Translations under genes and position numbers: made by a program
Assembly: GCA_021186555.1 (NCBI GenBank)
Contig: JAJKFL010000007.1
Span: 3,532,501 to 3,596,500, forward strand
DNA length: 64,000 nt
Direction: 5' to 3'
DNA from: Reticulitermes speratus
Lineage: Eukaryota; Arthropoda; Insecta; Blattodea; Rhinotermitidae
Notes under the pieces: model-generated
Told to the model about the DNA's origin: nothing
Seen by the model: only the letters and a program-made list of their open reading frames with translations
Databases searched by the model: none
In this document: one piece after another, positions 10,000 to 21,108 of the stretch
How the letters are laid out: each line of letters opens with the position of its first letter
Position numbering within the stretch: position 1 is the first letter of the stretch

Positions 10000-11300
10000 C
10001 CCCCTTAATGTTAGCCTGCGTTTGATTTGCTTCTGCCAGTTTCTTGATCTTCAGAGTGGTTGAAGGAAGACCGTATCGGGCATCGTCTTACGCGATTATG
10101 TATTGCTTCAATTTTAAAGAATTTAAAAAAAAAACTAACCTAATCTGATAAGTCGTTGGGAGAGGAAGAATTTTCAGAACAATTTCTGAATGTCTTTGGG
10201 AATTCATGGGCCTGTTTACTATAAACTGGGATACCGAAATGAAAGAACATTCAGATTTGATGGTTGTGCTGTTCGTCATTTCGGTACTTTCCTCTAGTCC
10301 AATTTATGTTACATGAAAAGCGGCAAATTTGAGGGCTAATTTGAACCATGATAATCCTGTTTCATATATTCCGCAAATATCTTGAAAGCTCATGTTTAAC
10401 ACCGAGACAATACACTTTCATTTCTGAGAGAAAGGTTTCATACAGATATGTAAAATCATAGGCAAACAACTGGGGGTCTCTGACATGTCTCTTTGAATGC
10501 CGGCATGTGATAATGCCCAACAAAACATTAATCTCATGACCTCATACTCAGTACTAACATTTACGCAAAACGAACTATGCAATATGTTCGATGCTTTGTA
10601 ATATAATTATAATTGCTGTTAACGTTTAAACCAAAAAACTTATTCTAAAAATGTATTAAATTCTCATCAACAATACTAGGAATGTTTCAACCGTCGCGAA
10701 ATAAAATGCTAACAAAAAATGTTTTATCTGACTGTCGTGCCCGCCCGTCCTTAGTAATCTTCTATCACGGTCAATTTGAAGTTTCTTCATACAAGTCACA
10801 TACAAGGCCTACATATATTATAGGGTTACGTTTCAAAACTACCCTTGAGCAAGCATTCAATGATAAGAGAGATAATCTGTTCCACATCTGAGGGTAAGCA
10901 CCTCGCAGCCAAAGCCTTACCGACGGATAAGGCGACGTATGTCAGCAGAATTCGAACTACAGTATTTATCAAAACTCACAAGCCACATCTACATCCCAAC
11001 ACAGAAAGCACCCCGTCAATACGTACTGTTCTTAAACAATTCAGCGGCCTTTTTTTAAAAATATCACTTGCAGAATTTGCAGTTTTAAAAGTTTTTCAAA
11101 CCAAAAACTCGCTTTTTATATTCCTGCTGTGAAAAAAACCTGACGTAAATGAGAAGCTGAGCTATATTTTCATCATTTATTGACATATCAATTTGCATAC
11201 TGAACAAACATTTCATTTCTTCGACTACTTCATAATGCAACACCACACGGCTTCTCTTCAATTCTTTATCTAAATATGTCGTTACACTCGTATACAGAAC
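10000..11300. other. No gene or recognisable repeat seen
   Basis: Short open frames here have no recognisable motif, and base composition is AT-rich. I see nothing I can support. Confidence 0.5.
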
Positions 11301-11303
11301 ATT

Positions 11304-11384
11304 CAAATCTTCCGTGATGTCAGGCCGTGTAGACTCGCAGACACGGTATGCGAGTCTACACCGCGTAACATCCCAGAAGATTTG
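11304..11384. repeat. 81-bp foldback element
   Basis: The right arm, read on the minus strand, starts aaatcttctgggatgttacg, the terminal motif of the foldback family. The inner arms gtagactcgca and tgcgagtctac are perfect around a 9-nt loop; the outer arms carry mismatches. Arm sequence differs completely from the sister elements at 24192 and 36028. Confidence 0.75.
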
Positions 11385-11910
11385 CATCTCCAGCAGCACC
11401 ACTTTCAGAACCTCAAATCTCGCAGAATGGCTGCAGTTTAATGAATCATTCTCTATCAGAACACTTATAATATTTTTAATTGAGAGAAATATTTATTCTT
11501 CTCCTACTGTGTATGCTTCGTTTTAACCAGCGCAGATTTTATGCAACTAAATAAGACAACTGAACGGCAGGAGGCGTTTTGTTGGCGAGATCCAGCACTG
11601 TAACCTTTAATTCTCTTTACAACTTCATATTTTCTTTACAAAAAGTCTACATCGCGATCAGCCAGAAATCCGTGTTTTGTTTCCAGCTGTTTCGTGTATT
11701 TATTTACATTAAATTGTTAATTTGCACTGCCGTATTTCTTCTCCTTTAATACTCTGAGTTCAAACACCGTATAAACAGTTGTTGGTACGAGTACTTTCTT
11801 TTTCTCGTCTTTGACCCTGGCTCCACCGTACTGACGTACAAACAAGCACGACACAAACATCAGAGCAATATTTACAGAATGTAACAGTTAAGACATACAT
11901 GCACAAGGAC

Positions 11911-12605
11911 ATTCATTCATTCATTCATTCATTCATTCATTCTGCAGTCTGTCTTACGACAGGTCCGTAGCCTCTTCCAAAGCGAGTTCTCCACAGGGTG
12001 CGATCTAGTGCTTCCTCTTTCAATTTACAGTATCTTATCTTTTCCTTAAGGTCATCCATCCCTGCTTACGTCTTCTCCCTCGTCTTCCCGTCATTTCTAT
12101 CCTTCCTTCTAACTTTCCTTCAATCACGTGTTTCAGAAGGCAGTTTCTACGCAAGATGTGACCAATCCAGTTAGCCTTTCTTCTTTTTATTGTATGTACG
12201 ATATTCCTCTCCTCCTTCACTCTGTGTAATACTTCTTCATTTCTCACACGATCGGTCTAACAACACAAATAAAAATATAGGAAGAGCCTGACAATAATTT
12301 AACTATTAAAAACTTAATGTACGTATAACGTAACATTGTGGCGCGTGCGCATAATGTTTACACCTCCTCGTCTGTAATCCAGTATCTGACAAGTGCAGAG
12401 TATCTGATCAGTACTTGACCTACTAAGTCGAAAGGCGCACTGACTGTCCCCAACAAGTTCGCCTACACATGAAGTTAACCTTGACAAAGGCATGTTGGAT
12501 AAAATTCTGTATAAGAGTGACATGCCTCGACAATTACCACAGTCAGTGTTATTGCCCTTCTTATAAAGAGATACAGTAATAGATTCACTCCACTGTTGAG
12601 ACAAC
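11911..12605 (-). mobile_element. Non-LTR retrotransposon, 3' part (RT and C-terminus)
   Basis: Reading on the minus strand from 12,604: a reverse-transcriptase fragment (VSLYKKGNNTDCGNCRGMSL, later LSNMPLSRL and DSQCAF) ending near 12,375. A repeat segment follows, then a C-terminal domain at 12,247-12,000 with RNEEVLHRVKEERNIVHTI, then KRRKANWIGHILRRNCLLKH, and an (ATTC)n tail at 11,911-11,942. The KGdktdCsNYRGISLL and GHILRRN phrases are typical of insect RTE/R-type elements. Frameshifts and loss of the endonuclease make it non-functional. Confidence 0.8.
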
Positions 12606-12737
12606 TCTTACTTATTCACATAGGATTAATACGTTCCGTATCTGTTTTACTTAAGGGACAGATACACGAACGGAAGGACAGACAGATTTTAACAGAAGCT
12701 CCGCAGAGATTAAAAAATGTGCTGTTCTTGTGTCTTA

Positions 12738-13448
12738 AGGTTCGTTTTCACGGGGATAGTTTACGAGCTGGTAAGTCGAGCTGGCAAGTAGGTTACCGGG
12801 TAAGTTTGTATTGCCACTAGGCCGGGTCAGTTACTGGGAAGTAGGCACTGCTGTCGGACAATGTGGGAGAACGCTGTTGATGAAGTGGTTGATGCTTCTA
12901 TTGATCGTCAGCTCCTGCTCCACTTTTTTTTTAATTTTTCAATCTTCACAATCTTCACGTTCTTTATACATTTTATTTTCTTTCGTAGAACATCCACACC
13001 TTCGACAGCCACATTATTTTTTTAATAGTTCGCCCATTAGTTTTGACATCGCACTGTCGCGTTTAATTTTATTGTTGTAGTCGGATGTTCCAAAGACACT
13101 CAAAGTTCTCGTAGACATCTAAAAACTTGACAACTTCCTCGCTATTCCACTTGGACACCATTTTTAATGATGTAACAATGCAAAACAATCAACACGTGGA
13201 GTCAAAACAAGCTATAAACATAACTTGACACTAGCCGCACAGTGAGCTAGTACGTGTTGCCACGGGGTTCTACATGCCCGCTCGTAGATCATGTGACCGG
13301 TAACAAAACAGCAAAGTAGCCCGGTCGTCAACTCTAGTTGCCCCTATCCGGGTACGCGAGTAGGTAGATAGTGCGGCTGTTGCTACGGGGCAACTTCACT
13401 TACCGCTCGCACTAGCGGCTCGTAAACTATCCCCGTGAAAACGTACCT
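12738..13448 (-). mobile_element. PIF/Harbinger-type element
   Basis: The ends are inverted: AGGTTCGTTTTCACGGGG at the left, and on the right its complement with AGGTACG. Both continue ATAGTTTACGAGC, giving about 31 bp with one mismatch. The three bases TTA flank both sides (12735-12737 and 13449-13451), the trinucleotide target duplication of Harbinger. Inside, on the minus strand, is a decayed MADF-like ORF. No DDE transposase is present, so this is a non-autonomous derivative. Confidence 0.82.
12925..13161 (-). pseudogene. MADF/Myb-like DNA-binding ORF, frameshifted
   Basis: A start codon at 13159-13161 opens MVSKWNSEEVVKFLDVYEN, then FECLWN. After a one-base frame change the text continues SDYNNKIKRDSAMSKLMGEL, then after another change VEGVDVLRKKIK and a lysine-rich end with TGA. 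The order W..E...F...Y....LWN....YxNKxKRxxA...L and VLRKKIKxxK is that of MADF domains, which Harbinger elements encode as their second protein. At least two frameshifts are needed, so it is broken. Confidence 0.7.
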
Positions 13449-13484
13449 TTAGGATCACGCCAAAAATACATATGGTGATGTGGT

Positions 13485-13690
13485 GTTGACACTCCAGGCA
13501 TTCCTAACCTCGGTACTAGATGGAGATGAGTGGCCAGCTTCCTGCCCCGGCTGCTTTAACCCTAAAGATAGAATCCGTCGAGTAAGAGGCTGGGAGAGCC
13601 GCAGATGCCGTTTCGACATGTGGAGGATAAAAATATTTTGCCACTGCGTGGAATAGAAAGCCGAGTTCACTGTCATCCCAGCTCCTAGCG
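13485..13690 (-). mobile_element. SINE family A, old diverged copy
   Basis: The phrase cctcggtactagatggngatg then tgccccggctgctttaaccc parallels the body of family A copies. The tRNA-like head is hardly recognisable. Confidence 0.55.
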
Positions 13691-13914
13691 TTGACTGTAA
13701 TTAGAGTTGTCCGGGTTCAATAATAATGAACCAGTAATATAATTATACCGTGCATTTAGCACCAAGCAGTCAACAGATTAGCCATCCACTGTTCTCGAAC
13801 TGTAACGTTGAGTGACGTCATCTTAAAGCCGTTACATCTTGTTCCCAGGCACGATTATTTTGACTGTACAGCTGCTGTGACATCTCACGTAACCAGTTCC
13901 CTGCCAACCTTCAA

Positions 13915-14178
13915 AATTTTTTTTTTTTGTTTTTGTTTTTTTTTTGCATTTACCCAACAACACTTGCAAACCTCTACCTCCCCCCTCCGCCCCACATTTG
14001 CCTTATAAAATCGATGAACCTTGTAAAGTAACACTGCAATCTTACGTGAACCGGTTCGAAACCGGGTCAATGCCAACTGCCCTGATTCATCACTCTGATC
14101 AGGGTGACGTCACAGAGTACATTCTAACAACAACTTTTGAATTCGGAGACAGAATAACAGAGTTTGGGGGGGGGGGGT
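13915..14178. other. Low-complexity T-rich, C-rich and G-run tract
   Basis: Poly-T (13917-13945), CT/CCC-rich sequence and a G-run at 14165-14177. No gene is seen between 13,700 and 14,840. Confidence 0.7.
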
Positions 14179-14842
14179 AATGAGAGACGCTACAGGTATT
14201 GTAAAGGAACAAAATATTATAGATCTGAACATTCCCATGCAGTGCCTGCTTGTCCTTCTGGAAAAGGTTGTTTGGAAGCAAGGCAAAGCGTTGAGAAGTG
14301 AGGAAGGTAATCGTGATGGGGTTGACGGAGCAGGTACTGTTTTAGGGCTGCCCTTTGATATTGGCGTTGAAATGGCTGCCTGAAAAGCATTCAATGCAAC
14401 ATGGAATGTGGGAGCCAACTTCGAATTTTGTTTATGTCCGATGAAAACCATGGAAAAAGTTTCATCGAGTTACTGCTCGCAGGAACTTCTGGAGGCATAC
14501 TGACTTCTAACCAGCAGTCCAGTATCCAGAGACAGTGTTCCACTAAACACTGAACAGTTGCAACAAACTGTACACTAAAGCTGCTAACCGTGCTGGCCGC
14601 AGAAGAGAGGCCACTGACCGCCTGCGTTATACTGTGTCAGAGAAGGATCTGGTGAACGGTCTGTGGCGTCCAGACAGGGAGGCGTGGTTGAGATGTTACC
14701 AGATCTTTGGCTCGGGGCTCGGATATGATTGGCTGAAAATCGAGAGCTCATGAAATATAAGCAACGACTTCTTGCGACTTAGCAATACGGTGTACAAAAG
14801 GCGCAAAACTACATACTTCGCTTGAAATAATATTTCTTTTTT

Positions 14843-15098
14843 TCCAGTGGCTCTACACGCCTAGTGTGCCTAGGCCGCCTCATTATCGAGGCTTCACGAT
14901 CACAATCAGACACATTACGCTCGGTAGGATTCCTCTGGACGAGTGATCAGCCCGACGCAGAGACCTCTACCCGACAACACACATCACTCACAAGAGACAG
15001 ACACCCATGACACCGGCGGGATTCGAAGCCGCAATCTCAGCAAGCGAGCGGCCGCAGACACACGCCTTAGACCGCGCAGCCATTGGGATCGGCTAGAA
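14843..15098 (-). mobile_element. SINE family B, copy 2
   Basis: The minus-strand head ccgatcccaatggctgcgcg leads to ggcggccgctcgcttgctga and a body with gggctgatcactcgtccaga. The tail gtgaagcctcgataatgagg is at the left, next to a T-run. Confidence 0.8.
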
Positions 15099-15261
15099 AT
15101 AATTAACCGCCGTAGAACTTTGTCTCTAGTTTATCTGTGGAAAATTTTACATTTGTTTCCTTGAGGTTCTGTTTTTAAAAAATGCCATTCTAATAATTCA
15201 AAGCACTAAATAACCAGAAAATTTTTAATTTCAAAAAACGTATAAGAAAGTCGTAAAGAAG

Positions 15262-15365
15262 ATGCCCTGCTAGGCACACGGTTAGTCGCCAGCTCCTCAG
15301 AACGGAAGCCCGTGTTCGATCCCAGAACAGATTATGGAAATTGTGGTGGACAAAGTGGCTATTAT
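15262..15365 (+). mobile_element. SINE family D, copy 2 (partial)
   Basis: It carries cacggttagtcgccagctcc, the B-box-like gtgttcgatcccag, and ttgtggtggacaaagtggc, matching family D at 3640-3811. Confidence 0.55.
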
Positions 15366-15466
15366 AATTACACAATTGCTATATACTTATGTATTATCAA
15401 GGACTACTATAATAGGTCAAATTTAGGACGTAGTACAAAGGGACTCAGTCCCCACAAGAATACGGA

Positions 15467-15908
15467 TATAATACTCCCCTACTTACGAACGGGACACGCT
15501 TCTGAACACCCGGTCCTAAGTAGAAATTGTCGTAAGTCGAAAATACGAAATGAGGTGGAATATACACCCACCAGCAGGTAAAGGGGGATTCAGGTAAGTA
15601 GTCTTTCTGTTGCACAATAATAAGAAGAATTTCTTCAACAAAATACAGAAATGCAGTTCAAAACAAAATTTTAACTACATTCTTACAGTACTTTAAAGTT
15701 GTACATACCGTGCATGTTTGAGATATTATATATTATAAACCAACAAATATTGCACTATTATACATGTTGAAAATACATGTATAATAGTGCAATATTTGTT
15801 GGTTTATAATATATAATATTCTTACAGTAGTCTGAATTGAGATTTTCTTAATAAAAGTCTAGCCGTAATTTCGGTTGGTAGGGATGGTCGTAAGTCGGGG
15901 AGTGGCTG
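15467..15908. mobile_element. MITE with pogo/Tigger-like ends
   Basis: The left end ctcccctacttacgaac and the right end, read inverted, ctcccnacttacgac-like (cactccccgacttacgacca) form imperfect terminal inverted repeats. The right side is followed by TA (15909-15910). A second copy of cgtaagtcg sits at 15,532. It carries the palindrome 15723-15819 as an insertion. No ORF. Confidence 0.5.
15723..15819. repeat. 45-bp perfect palindrome with 7-nt loop
   Basis: Left arm 15723-15767 and right arm 15775-15819 are exact reverse complements over 45 bp, with loop tgaaaat. The outer part of the arm contains ttataaaccaac, also present at the outer part of the palindrome at 25502-25638. The direct repeat attcttacagta (15679-15690 and 15818-15829) brackets the area. 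Confidence 0.97.
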
Positions 15909-16529
15909 TAAAAGAAACTTAGGACATCCCAAGATAAAGCACTGAAAGAAGATAACTGAATATGTTTCTTCTTCTTCTTCTGTTTCTTTCATCCAACTGA
16001 AACACTGCATGCTATAAATCAATTCCAACATTCAGAAGTTTCGAAATCAAAATTCACATCCATTTCTGGGTTTCCCGTGTCTTTATTGTGGGATTATAAT
16101 CAATATACAGTATTGGTGGTATTTTCTATCCAATTTGCATGCAGTTTCCAATTTAATTCATATTTATTATTTCAACCATATTCTCAGTTTGAGGCAGTTT
16201 TTATTTCTTCCCATTTGATATTCTGTCTCGTAAAATTTGCCCCATCATGATCTCAGAAGTCGCACATGAAAACACTACCTGGTTCAATTATCACCACGGG
16301 GCAACCCTTGCTACCTTACAGCAAAACCTCCTTGCTGCTTAAATTTCACAATACTTCCTTCACGCTCTAAGAAAAGGCCAGAATGTAAAACACTACAGAG
16401 CACGTAAGTCACGTTTCTGTAGCTGGCAACAAATACCTTCGTTTTAAGTATTAATTTCGTCGCTCATCAGGTAAAAAAATAAATTTGTCTCACACAATAC
16501 GAGCACGAAACTTGGACACTTCCGAAAGT

Positions 16530-16955
16530 GGATCAGAAATACCTGGAAACGTCTGAAATGTGGTACTGGAGAAGGATGGAGATCAGTTGGACCGATCGTT
16601 GAGAAATGAAGAAGTATTACATAGAGTGAAGGGGGAGAGAAATATCGTACATAACAGTAAAACGAAGGAAGTCCAAATGGATTGGTCACATCTTGCGTAG
16701 GAACTGCCTTCTGAAACACGTTATTGAAGGAAAGACAGAAGGGACGGGAAGACGAGGAATACGAAGTAAGCAGCTACTGGATGACCTTAAGGAAAAGAGA
16801 AGATACTGGAAATTGAAAGAGGAAGCACTAGATCGCACTTTGTGGAGAACTCGCTTTGGAAGAGGCTATGGACCTGTCGTAAGATAGAATACAAAATGAA
16901 TGAAGGCAAGAAAGAAAGAAAGAAAGAATGAATAAATGAATGAATGAATATGAGC
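16530..16955 (+). mobile_element. Non-LTR retrotransposon 3' end, copy 2
   Basis: The frame reads RNEEVLHRVK-like text, then GHILRRNCLLKHVIEGKTEG, then LDDLKEKRRYWKLKEEALDR and TLWRTRFGRGYG, with a stop near 16,887. A degenerate GAAA/GAATG tail at 16,900-16,950 follows. Frameshifts are visible. It is the same element family as at 11911-12605. Confidence 0.75.
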
Positions 16956-17463
16956 AGGAGGGCGGTTTTAAACTTCGTTCGGTGGAATGCCAAAGAAGCA
17001 GGAGGATCGTAGTTAATCGATTGGGCAGGATCATGGGGAAAGTGTCGAAAATGCGAGTGTCTTATTTTCTCTTTTAAATCATGAAAGTAAGGCAGCGCTC
17101 GTGGCTTGCGGTATCACCGCTGCACTTCTTCGAAAGCACAAGTCACCGTCACGTGATCTTGAAGAAAAGTAACGGGGTTAAGGAGGAATTGTCCATGAAC
17201 TTGTGTTTTCATAACTCTTTACAGCACAGCACACTTTTAAATGACAAAAAATGAAAGTGAAATGTTTAACAGCTTAAGTCGAACACTACAGTGCACCTGA
17301 CGGTAGCGTCACTGAAGTCGAAGCTTAGTTACACACTAATTTGGATTACAATGTAACGTAAGTTTGTTATACATTGTGGGCTTTTAATAATATCGCTAAT
17401 TTGTTGTGTGAACTTAAAGTACGAGGTCTGTGTCCTATATGCACCGAGTGTACTACAGTAAAA

Positions 17464-17652
17464 AGGTAAAGCTAAAGCAATCCCATTACAAGCCTGGACA
17501 GACCCTTAGGGGTCCAGGAGGTTGAGGCTCACAGATTTCTAGACAATCGGCACATGAAGGTGGTAAGGTTGTCAGCCCTACGCATCGGCCGCTTTTACCC
17601 CCCAGGAAATATTCCTGGTACTCATTTCTGTTAGAGGCTGAGTCTAGGGTGC
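17464..17652 (-). mobile_element. SINE family C, 3' part
   Basis: Tail aaaggtaaagctaaagcaat, then cccattacaagcctggacag and ccaggaaatattcctggtac. The tRNA-like head is missing. Confidence 0.75.
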
Positions 17653-17944
17653 TCATATACAATTCCTTAAAATGTGAGTTCCATATTCATCAAAGCAAAA
17701 TCGAGTGTCAATTGGCAAAATGCTGCAAATTATTTATCAGTTTTAAAGAACAAAGGAAACTTGCCATCTTTTAAAGAGCTTTTCTGCCAGTTGTAACACA
17801 AACGGCGATATATTTCAGTATGAGAATGATGGCGCACTTCCATGTGGATAAATTCTAAAAGGTTCTGACGACGGTGTATGATATTGAGAACCAATTGTCT
17901 TCTGGACTTTGTCCATCGTCGGGATAAAATATAAAAATATAAAA

Positions 17945-17987
17945 TCACGACGTTTCGGAAGCTGGTTCTTCTTCTGTCTTCAGGTGA
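17945..17987 (-). ncRNA. Hammerhead-like motif, minus strand, intact core
   Basis: On the minus strand: helix I TCAC, core CTGAAGA, helix II GAAG/CTTC, GAAA, palindrome ACGT, triplet GTC, helix I GTGA. Helix I pairs perfectly over 4 bp. Confidence 0.65.
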
Positions 17988-18050
17988 AGGGAGGGGAGAC
18001 ACCTACTCAGATGGGTCCCTTAGACCGAGCTAATCTCTAATCCCTCTTTT

Positions 18051-18090
18051 CACCTGAAGACGGAAGAAGAACCACTTCCGAAACGTCGTG
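18051..18090 (+). ncRNA. Hammerhead-like motif, plus strand, best helix II
   Basis: Helix I CAC, core CTGAAGA, one unpaired C, helix II GGAAG/CTTCC (5 perfect pairs, 8-nt loop), GAAA, palindrome ACGT, triplet GTC, helix I GTG (3 pairs). It faces the copy at 17945-17987. The extra pyrimidine between A9 and helix II departs from the textbook hammerhead and is shared by the other copies. Confidence 0.65.
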
Positions 18091-18311
18091 CTTTTATATT
18101 TTTATATTTTATCCTGACGATGGACAAAATCCAGAAGACAATTGGTTCTCAATTCCATAAGGATATTAACCATTCACATAAACACCATAGCACATTAATT
18201 CGTTACCTGACGCATTTCAACTATAAATTTCCCATCTTCACGTGCCTGTAACGTTTCTTTCGTTTAGTGATGCCGTCAATTAATAACTCTATATAGTGTC
18301 GTTGGTAGGTG

Positions 18312-18332
18312 AATGAATGAATGAATGAATGA
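18312..18332. repeat. (GAAT)n microsatellite
   Basis: About five GAAT units. Confidence 0.85.
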
Positions 18333-18384
18333 TGTGTGGAGCAATGGTAAAATGATAGCCTAATGACAACGGAAAAGAGAAGTA

Positions 18385-18432
18385 CTAGGAGAAGATCCTG
18401 TCACAGTGCCACTTTGTCCACCACAACGAACT
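18385..18432 (-). mobile_element. SINE family D fragment
   Basis: It contains gtcacagtgccactttgtcc, the body phrase of family D, and nothing more. Confidence 0.45.
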
Positions 18433-18443
18433 GAAATAATATC

Positions 18444-18628
18444 CAGTCATACTCGGTTATAATGTCATGAAAGGGTCTGAATATTTTGTGTCGTTATAAG
18501 CGAGTGTTGTTATAACCGAGGAGTATAATGTTATGGTTAACAGTGAGGAATTAATTGGTACCACAGAATATCTGACGTTCTAGGCGAAGTGTGGCGTAAA
18601 CCGATGTCGTTATAACTGAGTTCGACTG
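18444..18628. mobile_element. pogo/Tigger-like MITE
   Basis: The ends CAGTCATACTCGGTTATAA and, inverted, CAGTCGAACTCAGTTATAA form terminal repeats of about 19 bp with three mismatches. TA follows the right end. About 185 bp, no ORF. Confidence 0.65.
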
Positions 18629-18764
18629 TATTTGCATCTGAACGCACCCTCTTGACCCTACTTACTAACTGAGACCCTCACCAGCTGTGCCAAAGAAACT
18701 AGACTTTGCTGACTTTTGTCAAGTTGTGACAGAGCTCTGAACCAGAGTCACGTATAAATTAGGG

Positions 18765-19003
18765 CAGTGCTGGCCAACATGCGGCCCGCGGACCTCGGTC
18801 ACCTGAACAGTTTCAGTAATACAATTTAACAAACACAATACATAATATAATATGGCATCTTTAATAAACAGCAATAAAAAATGTTTGTAAAAACGGCGTT
18901 CTAATTAATTCAATCCACCCCCTTTTTGATAAACAAGTGTGGCCCTCGGGCGAGTCCTTACGAATTGTTTGGTCCTCCTGTGGGTTGAAGTTGGCCAGCC
19001 CTG
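18765..19003. mobile_element. hAT-type MITE, 239 bp
   Basis: The ends CAGTGCTGGCCAAC and, inverted, CAGGGCTGGCCAAC are terminal repeats of hAT style. The flanking octamers are aattaggg (18757-18764) and aattacgg (19004-19011), an 8-bp target duplication with one mismatch. No ORF. Confidence 0.8.
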
Positions 19004-19729
19004 AATTACGGCATTCTATTCTGACCCTTTAATTCACCGTGGTTACTATATATACCACCTGCTTAAATATTACAAGACCTATTTTGCGCACTCCTTGTAC
19101 TTAGTAATCTTCCTTGTCCAACTTCTTTTCTTTTCCCCTTATAGAACCGTAGGCATCTTACCTCTGTTTCCGGGTCCTTTCCCCTGAGATATGTCGCTAA
19201 TTACTTCTCAGTCTGTAGTCTGAAGATTCACAAGTCATGGTGCTTAGACACAGGGTCAAATATATCTTTACTTTAAATGAGAAATTCATTTCGCGGACAA
19301 AACACAGGACTTTGTTCTCATGTACTCTGCGAACCACATATGAGGAATTTCACGACTATTACATTTGGTTATACAGAAGTCTACTTTTAACAGTATCAGT
19401 CTCACTGTCAGGGACGTGTCTTCAGTGTTGAATGAACACTTCCTGACTCATAACCTTGATCGTGAACAGAATACTGACACAGAGCATGATGTAAGAAGTG
19501 GGGTTAGGAGAAAGCATTTGTATTCTGTTTGTATGGTGTCGTACAGGAAGCATCACGTCTTCAAGTGGGTTGATTATATCACCCAGCGTAACGCAATGAA
19601 AGTGACAGTCTCTTGTGCAAGCTCTAATGCAGTGAATTTGTAATATTGCGCTGTGATATTGCTGGCGTCGCTGTCACCGACTGCTTTGACCTAAGGTGTG
19701 ACAGCGAGCTAAATAAAACAAAAAACAAG

Positions 19730-20036
19730 CAAAGGCAAAGCAATCCCATTACAGGCCTGGACAGGCCCTTAGGGTTCCAGGAGGTTGAGGCTCCCAGATT
19801 TCTAGACAATCGGTACATGACAGTGGTAAAGTTGTCAGCCCTAAGCAACGGCCGCCTTTAACCGCCAGGAAATATTCCTGGCACTCATTTCCGTTAAAGG
19901 CTGAGTCGACCCCAGGCCCATAGAGCGACCGAAAGGATTATGTCAATGAAAAATTCCAATAACACCATCGGGAATCGAAACCGCGACCTTTTCCGGCTTG
20001 TAGCGCAGTGCCTCAACCAACTGCGCCACCGGCCAT
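19730..20036 (-). mobile_element. SINE family C, full-length copy
   Basis: On the minus strand the head is ggtggcgcagttggttgagg followed by a damaged B box, then the body with gagtgccaggaatatttcct and a tail of CTTTGC repeats. It is the most complete minus-strand copy. Confidence 0.85.
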
Positions 20037-20834
20037 CACCAGGGACAATCCCGACCTAGCGCTATTGCTCTTTGCCTGACAAATCACAGAAGTTGAGTGC
20101 ACATCTGTCAGAGATGTCACGTCAGGAACACAAACGACTGACATGACGGAAGTTCTCAAACAGTTCCAGTCCGTCGGTCGCTACACGTCTGGTGCTGCGG
20201 GCGGTTGCCTAATTTGTATTACCAAGGGCAAAGACCACACATCTGACACACACAGAGGAGCGCAAGCCGACACTTCGCTGCTGGCCGTCTATGACGATAG
20301 TGTACGTCAGTGACTTCCATTAGTTCCAATAATAGTTTCTTGTGGGTTCAAAAGGACCATCCTTTCTAAAAAACCTACTACGCAGTTCGTTAAAGCGCAG
20401 AAACATTAACAGCCTGACGAAGGAATTTGTGCCTCCATTGTTCAACATCCGTGAACTTTGACTTCTCATCCATTCTATCTGCCATATTCAACAGTACCCA
20501 TCACTGTAGTAGGAAGCATAAGGTCATAAATTATATGCAAAAACAGCGTTGGCCAACAGTGAGAGTCGAAAATGGGCTAACTGTGGAAGGAAGGTGATCA
20601 CGATGTCTTACTAAGCTCACGTTTTGGGACCAAATTTTGACTACCACAGATAGTATACACCAGGCCTGCTCAGCATTTTATGTGGTGCGAGCCACTTCAG
20701 CAATCACTTCAGCAAAATTTGCTTTGCATGCGGGCAACATGAAATTCGGTGCAAAGGATGAAGAATGAATAAGTACAGGCCTAAGTATAATTATATGTAT
20801 AATTTTACTTGTGTATTTTTCTATAAATTTTCGC

Positions 20835-21108
20835 GGCGCAAAAGCCCAAAAAGGGGCCTAGGCCGACTCAACTTTGCGTTTTCTAGACGACATACAATTA
20901 GACACACGCACACACACACACACACACACACACGGTAAGACTCCCCTGAACGAGTGATCAGCTCGTCGCAGAGGCCGCTACCTACACAACACACAACAAA
21001 AACACAAGACGAAAATCCATGACCTCAGCTGGATTCGAACCCGCGATCCCAGCAATCAAAAAGCTGCATATCCACACCTTAGACCGCACGGCCATCGGCA
21101 TTGGCTTT
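20835..21108 (-). mobile_element. SINE family B with (CA)n expansion
   Basis: The head on the minus strand reads gatggccgtgcggtctaagg; the B-box-like gggttcgaatccag is present. A (CA)n run at 20,903-20,934 interrupts the body. Confidence 0.75.

Larger units (their letters stand above)
17882..18153. repeat. Inverted-repeat element carrying two hammerhead-like motifs
   Basis: Arms 17882-17987 and 18051-18153 are inverted copies of about 103 bp. They share aattgtcttctggac, tccatcgtcngga, the phrase ataaaatataaaaatataaaa and the hammerhead-like core. The 63-bp centre is unrelated spacer. Penelope-like elements are known to carry hammerheads and can show inverted terminal copies; assignment to them is inference because no Penelope reverse transcriptase or GIY-YIG domain is seen. 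Confidence 0.8.

Noticed and set aside
13808..14451. Overlapping open frames around the T-rich and G-run tract
   Set aside because: Low-complexity composition on both strands; no motifs and no splice logic.
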